From a virus: a stretch of 64,000 nucleotides of DNA. Position 1 is the first letter of the stretch; each line of letters opens with the position of its first letter. Position numbers and translations under genes: made by a program. Location of the stretch: positions 1 to 64,000 of the IMG/VR virus record IMGVR_UViG_3300020118_000165; one strand, given 5' to 3'. The notes beneath the pieces are model-generated. The model saw nothing but the letters and a program-made list of their open reading frames with translations. It did no database searches and was not told the origin of the DNA. This document shows positions 61,129-64,000 of this stretch, piece after piece.

Positions 61129-63470
61129 GATGCCTCCGCGATCAGCGTCTCGATCAGGAAGAATTTGTCGCCGATGACCCTGTGGTGGGTCTCGACGCCA
61201 ACGAGCGCTTGGTGCCGCGACTTGTGCGGCTCGCACCGATCGACCTTGTCGAACCCGGCATAGAACAGCAGCGCCTCGAGCAGCGACCACGTCCACGGCG
61301 AGCGACTGCCCCAAGCGTAGAGGATCGACCGCACCGGTCCGCCGTTCTTCGCGGCGTTGGCGACATACTCCGGATCCGTGCACCCAGCGATCTGCTCCAG
61401 AGACGGGACCGCTATCCGCAGGACGCCCCCGAGCTTTAGCACCCGCCGGCACTCCTTGAGCATTGCAATAGCTTCATACTGTCCCATCTTCTGCGCGCGG
61501 TGCTCGCAGACCAGGAAATCGACTGACACGTCAAAGAACGGTAGCGGCTTGGAGGCGTCCACGTCGAAGTCGTCCGGCCCGTAGCCGAGCTTCACGACCT
61601 TCGGCGCCACACTGGCACCTCCGCCCACAAACCTGTCGTACACCTCATCCCGGTCCCAGCAGTGCGTCACCCAGTCTAGCTCGCCCACGTTATCCGGCGT
61701 TATCGGCTTCTTGTTGCCGCGCCAGCTCTTCCACGGCATCATCTTGAGGTCGTTTCCAAGCAGACCGCGCACCACCTTCTCCGGCGTCGGCGTCACCTTC
61801 CTGCGCTCCCAGGCATAACGCTCCGTGAGCTTGCTCTCTGCGAGATACTTCGTCGAGAAGAACATGAGGCCGGTCTCGACCCACCCCGTCTCGAACTCCG
61901 AGATATTCAGCCCCATCCGCGCGACCGGAGTGGAGGCGACCTTGGTGCCGTCCCTCGCCATCTCGCTGACGATAGGCGCAACCGGAAGGCGAAACAGGCT
62001 ATCGCCCTCGATATGGACCGCGTGCGAGTATCCCCCAGCCACGGCCGCATCCAGCCCGAAGCAGAGCGCGCGGCCCCATCCGTCCCGGCCACCGCGCGAG
62101 AGGTGCCCTACGTTGTCCGAGAACGAGTGCCATGCCCTGCGCTGGCGTGTCCCGGGCTCATGCTTGGCCCAGCCCGCCAAGTCCGTCTCCAGCAGGTCGA
62201 TCCATTTCGGGGATGCGGAATCGACGAGCAGGAAGTCGCACTGCGGGTTCACTTTCTGGTGCCACGCTATCCAGTGGCGCAGGAGCCTCAGCCGGTGCGG
62301 CGAGTCCACGTAGCACGTGCCGACGATGAGCGTCCTGTGCCTCTGGCCATGCTCGGCGACGAAGGCCCGCACCCTCTCGATTGCCGGGGGGAGCGTGATG
62401 CGCTTGTCGCAGTTGTGCGAGTGGCTGTGGCAGTCGCAGGGCCGGTCGGGGTCTATGCCGAGCGTCGGCGCGAGGTGCGCGCCTGCGGCCTGCGTCGTGC
62501 GGAAGCTTTCACGCCCCCCGTAGACCACGATCGACGGGGTGCCGACCGCCTGCGCCAGTACAGGAGCAAAGCCCGCGTTGCAGAACACCAAGTCGGCCTC
62601 GGCCCACAGCGCGGCCATGGTCGGGAAGTCGAGCTCCCCCTTGTGAAGCTTCACGTCGACGTCCGCCTCCGGGCCAACCGTCCATTCCAGCCCCGGCACC
62701 AAGTCGGCTACGCTGACCACGAAGTATTGGTCGCGGACGGTCCTGTAGATCGCGTCGTAGGCCGCCGGATCGGGGTTCCTGGTCGCGCCGCTCCACTCCT
62801 TGCGCAGCACGATCGGCCGGTGGACCATCAGCCTCCTGCCGCCCAAATCCCACCCGGCGACGAGCGCTCGAGCGGCGACGACCCATTCCGGCCTGAGTGG
62901 GAGCGAGAAGTCGGGCCGGTCGGTCTTGACCCCGAACCGCGCCATGACCGTCGCCAGGATGGACCCGTGCAGGTCGATCTCAGGTTTGCCGTATCCGAGC
63001 TTCTTGGACTGGGCCCCAGGAGGAATGGTAGTCGGGCCGAACAGGTGCCGCTCCCGCTGCATGGTACGCGCCTGCGCCCGCAGGCTGGTCGGCTGGGCGA
63101 CCATGTGCAGGCCCTGCTCGATCAGGTCGTGGTACATCAGGTAATGGCAGGACTTGAGCCACACCTCGTGCGTTTTCATCATCTCGCGCAAGGCGGCACG
63201 CTGGTGCAGGCAGTCGCCTATGCCGACCATGCCGTTGATGACGACGGGAGGCTTGCGCCCCATAACCTCGCCGTTCACCTCCACCACGAGGTCGTCCTTG
63301 AGCGACCGCAGGTGGTCCACGATGTGGCGCGCGAGCCGGACGTTCGCTACCGCCTGTCCGGGGGAAACCCTGATCGCCTTCTGCGATCCCTCGATGCCGT
63401 CGTGGATGATGCGCGGCGTCCTGGTCGGGTTGCGCAGGTTGACGCGATCGATGATGATGGCCGGGATCAT
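61116..63470 (-). CDS. Three-domain glycan enzyme: GT-B, GT-A, methyltransferase
   Basis: 784 residues. N-terminal module (NPTRTPRIIHDGI, SPGQAVANVRLARHI) is shared with 16205-16591. Next a GT-B (family 9-like) domain with GIGDCLHQRAALREM, VFCNAGFAPVLAQAVGTPSI. Then a GT-A domain paralogous to 60436-61128. The C-terminal 170 residues are a methyltransferase with CEHRAQKMGQYEAIAMLKEC and GGVLRIAVPSLEQIAG, paralogous to 58659-59780. It probably builds and caps a short glycan. Confidence 0.82.
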   Translation of the reverse strand: MIPAIIIDRVNLRNPTRTPRIIHDGIEGSQKAIRVSPGQAVANVRLARHIVDHLRSLKDDLVVEVNGEVMGRKPPVVINGMVGIGDCLHQRAALREMMKTHEVWLKSCHYLMYHDLIEQGLHMVAQPTSLRAQARTMQRERHLFGPTTIPPGAQSKKLGYGKPEIDLHGSILATVMARFGVKTDRPDFSLPLRPEWVVAARALVAGWDLGGRRLMVHRPIVLRKEWSGATRNPDPAAYDAIYRTVRDQYFVVSVADLVPGLEWTVGPEADVDVKLHKGELDFPTMAALWAEADLVFCNAGFAPVLAQAVGTPSIVVYGGRESFRTTQAAGAHLAPTLGIDPDRPCDCHSHSHNCDKRITLPPAIERVRAFVAEHGQRHRTLIVGTCYVDSPHRLRLLRHWIAWHQKVNPQCDFLLVDSASPKWIDLLETDLAGWAKHEPGTRQRRAWHSFSDNVGHLSRGGRDGWGRALCFGLDAAVAGGYSHAVHIEGDSLFRLPVAPIVSEMARDGTKVASTPVARMGLNISEFETGWVETGLMFFSTKYLAESKLTERYAWERRKVTPTPEKVVRGLLGNDLKMMPWKSWRGNKKPITPDNVGELDWVTHCWDRDEVYDRFVGGGASVAPKVVKLGYGPDDFDVDASKPLPFFDVSVDFLVCEHRAQKMGQYEAIAMLKECRRVLKLGGVLRIAVPSLEQIAGCTDPEYVANAAKNGGPVRSILYAWGSRSPWTWSLLEALLFYAGFDKVDRCEPHKSRHQALVGVETHHRVIGDKFFLIETLIAEASCAS

Positions 63471-64000
63471 GGCACGAAATACGTAACCTGGGTTAGCACA
63501 GTTTGTTTCACGCTAAGTCCAGCCTCATTGATCGCGCGTTTCACTCCTGGACAGTAATCACATCCATAATCGTCGAATACGATGACGCCGCCAGAGGCCA
63601 TGCGCGGCAGGAACCAGGTAATGGCGTCTCGGGTCGAGAGATAAAAGTCAAAATCCAAATACACGAAGGCGAAGGCAATCTCGCCAAGCATAGCACACGA
63701 CCGCGGGAAAACTCCCGGCACAAGAACGATATTCTTAAATGCAGCCGTGTTCGTCCTCACGATCTCTAGCGTAGTCTGGCCGAACTCACCGATTGGGTGA
63801 CGATCGCCGTCGCTCCGCGCTTCTTCTGGTAGGCCAGTAAATGTATCGAAGCCATAGACGGTCTTGGCTGGAAGAGCCTCGGCGATAGCACAGAGGCAGC
63901 CACCCAGGAATACGCCGCACTCCGCGGCGTCACCGGGTACTTGTTCTGCGTCGCGAGCAAGCGCAATGAGCGACGCACGCTTCTCATCAATAGTGGTTGA
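63467..64000 (-). CDS. TylF/MycF-type O-methyltransferase, C-terminal part
   Basis: The open frame runs off the right edge: 178 residues without a start. GDAAECGVFLGGCLCAIAEA, YGFDTFTGLPEEARSDGD, FVYLDFDFYLSTRDAITWFL and GGVIVFDDYGC match TylF/MycF sugar O-methyltransferases. It joins the glycan cluster. The C-terminal end is complete. Confidence 0.85.
   Translation of the reverse strand, partial: STTIDEKRASLIALARDAEQVPGDAAECGVFLGGCLCAIAEALPAKTVYGFDTFTGLPEEARSDGDRHPIGEFGQTTLEIVRTNTAAFKNIVLVPGVFPRSCAMLGEIAFAFVYLDFDFYLSTRDAITWFLPRMASGGVIVFDDYGCDYCPGVKRAINEAGLSVKQTVLTQVTYFVP

Noticed and set aside
62013-63557. Rightward 514-codon open frame over the glycan enzyme
   Set aside because: Composition typical of high-GC antisense; the leftward frame carries clear enzyme motifs.

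Overview
The window is most of the genome of a tailed double-stranded DNA bacteriophage with siphovirus-type architecture. It has a long tape measure protein, a tail tube protein and a tail terminator, and no sheath or contractile baseplate genes were seen. Base composition is high GC. A GcrA-like domain, a DUF6948-type protein, a secreted cysteine-pair protein and many small genes resemble families common in phages of Alphaproteobacteria, so a Rhizobiales-like host is likely (inference, no host sequence is visible). I see no integrase, no att site, no tRNA and no CRISPR.

Layout. 1-30963 is a leftward late operon, read from right to left. It runs from a zinc-finger protein and a NusG/RfaH-like antiterminator through small genes, terminase small and large subunits, a lectin-like protein, portal, small secreted and regulatory proteins, a head morphogenesis protein, three mini-membrane proteins, a ChaB-protease-scaffold fusion, cement protein, major capsid, glycan-type enzymes, a 41-repeat glycine/alanine-rich protein, connectors, tail tube, pre-tape-measure chaperone, tape measure and tail tip proteins that run off the left edge. 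31087-31917 is a rightward moron-like membrane gene. 32214-44430 is a leftward early/accessory region of many small zinc-finger, DNA-binding and unknown genes, with a DnaA domain IV-like protein, an SF2 helicase, a PDDEXK-like protein, an MT-A70 methyltransferase and RuvC. A probable rightward small RNA with its own promoter and terminator lies at 40.9-41.0 kb. 44544-45935 is a rightward ParB-methylase that converges with a short leftward cluster (45913-47060). 47155-54748 is a rightward early operon behind a near-consensus promoter (47077-47105). It encodes small proteins, a homing endonuclease, a PDDEXK exonuclease and RecT, and an RNA polymerase alpha-CTD-like protein. It also carries two arrays of a 5-bp NNGGY repeat flanking an inverted repeat. 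54958-64000 is leftward again: membrane and lysis proteins, an M15 endolysin, a lipase, and a cluster of glycosyltransferases and methyltransferases that runs off the right edge.

Both edges cut leftward genes. The late operon leaving the left edge and the lysis/glycan operon entering from the right edge would join if the genome is circular or circularly permuted. That would give one late transcription unit ending in lysis genes.

The most unusual points are fusions of regulatory or defence-related domains to head proteins: portal plus Acb1-like 2H phosphoesterase, GcrA-like DNA-binding domain plus head morphogenesis, and ChaB plus prohead protease. Others are a module shared by a capsid-region protein and a three-enzyme glycan protein, the NNGGY arrays, two structured RNA candidates, and several single-base homopolymer frameshifts. 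The frameshifts may be sequencing errors or genuine gene decay.
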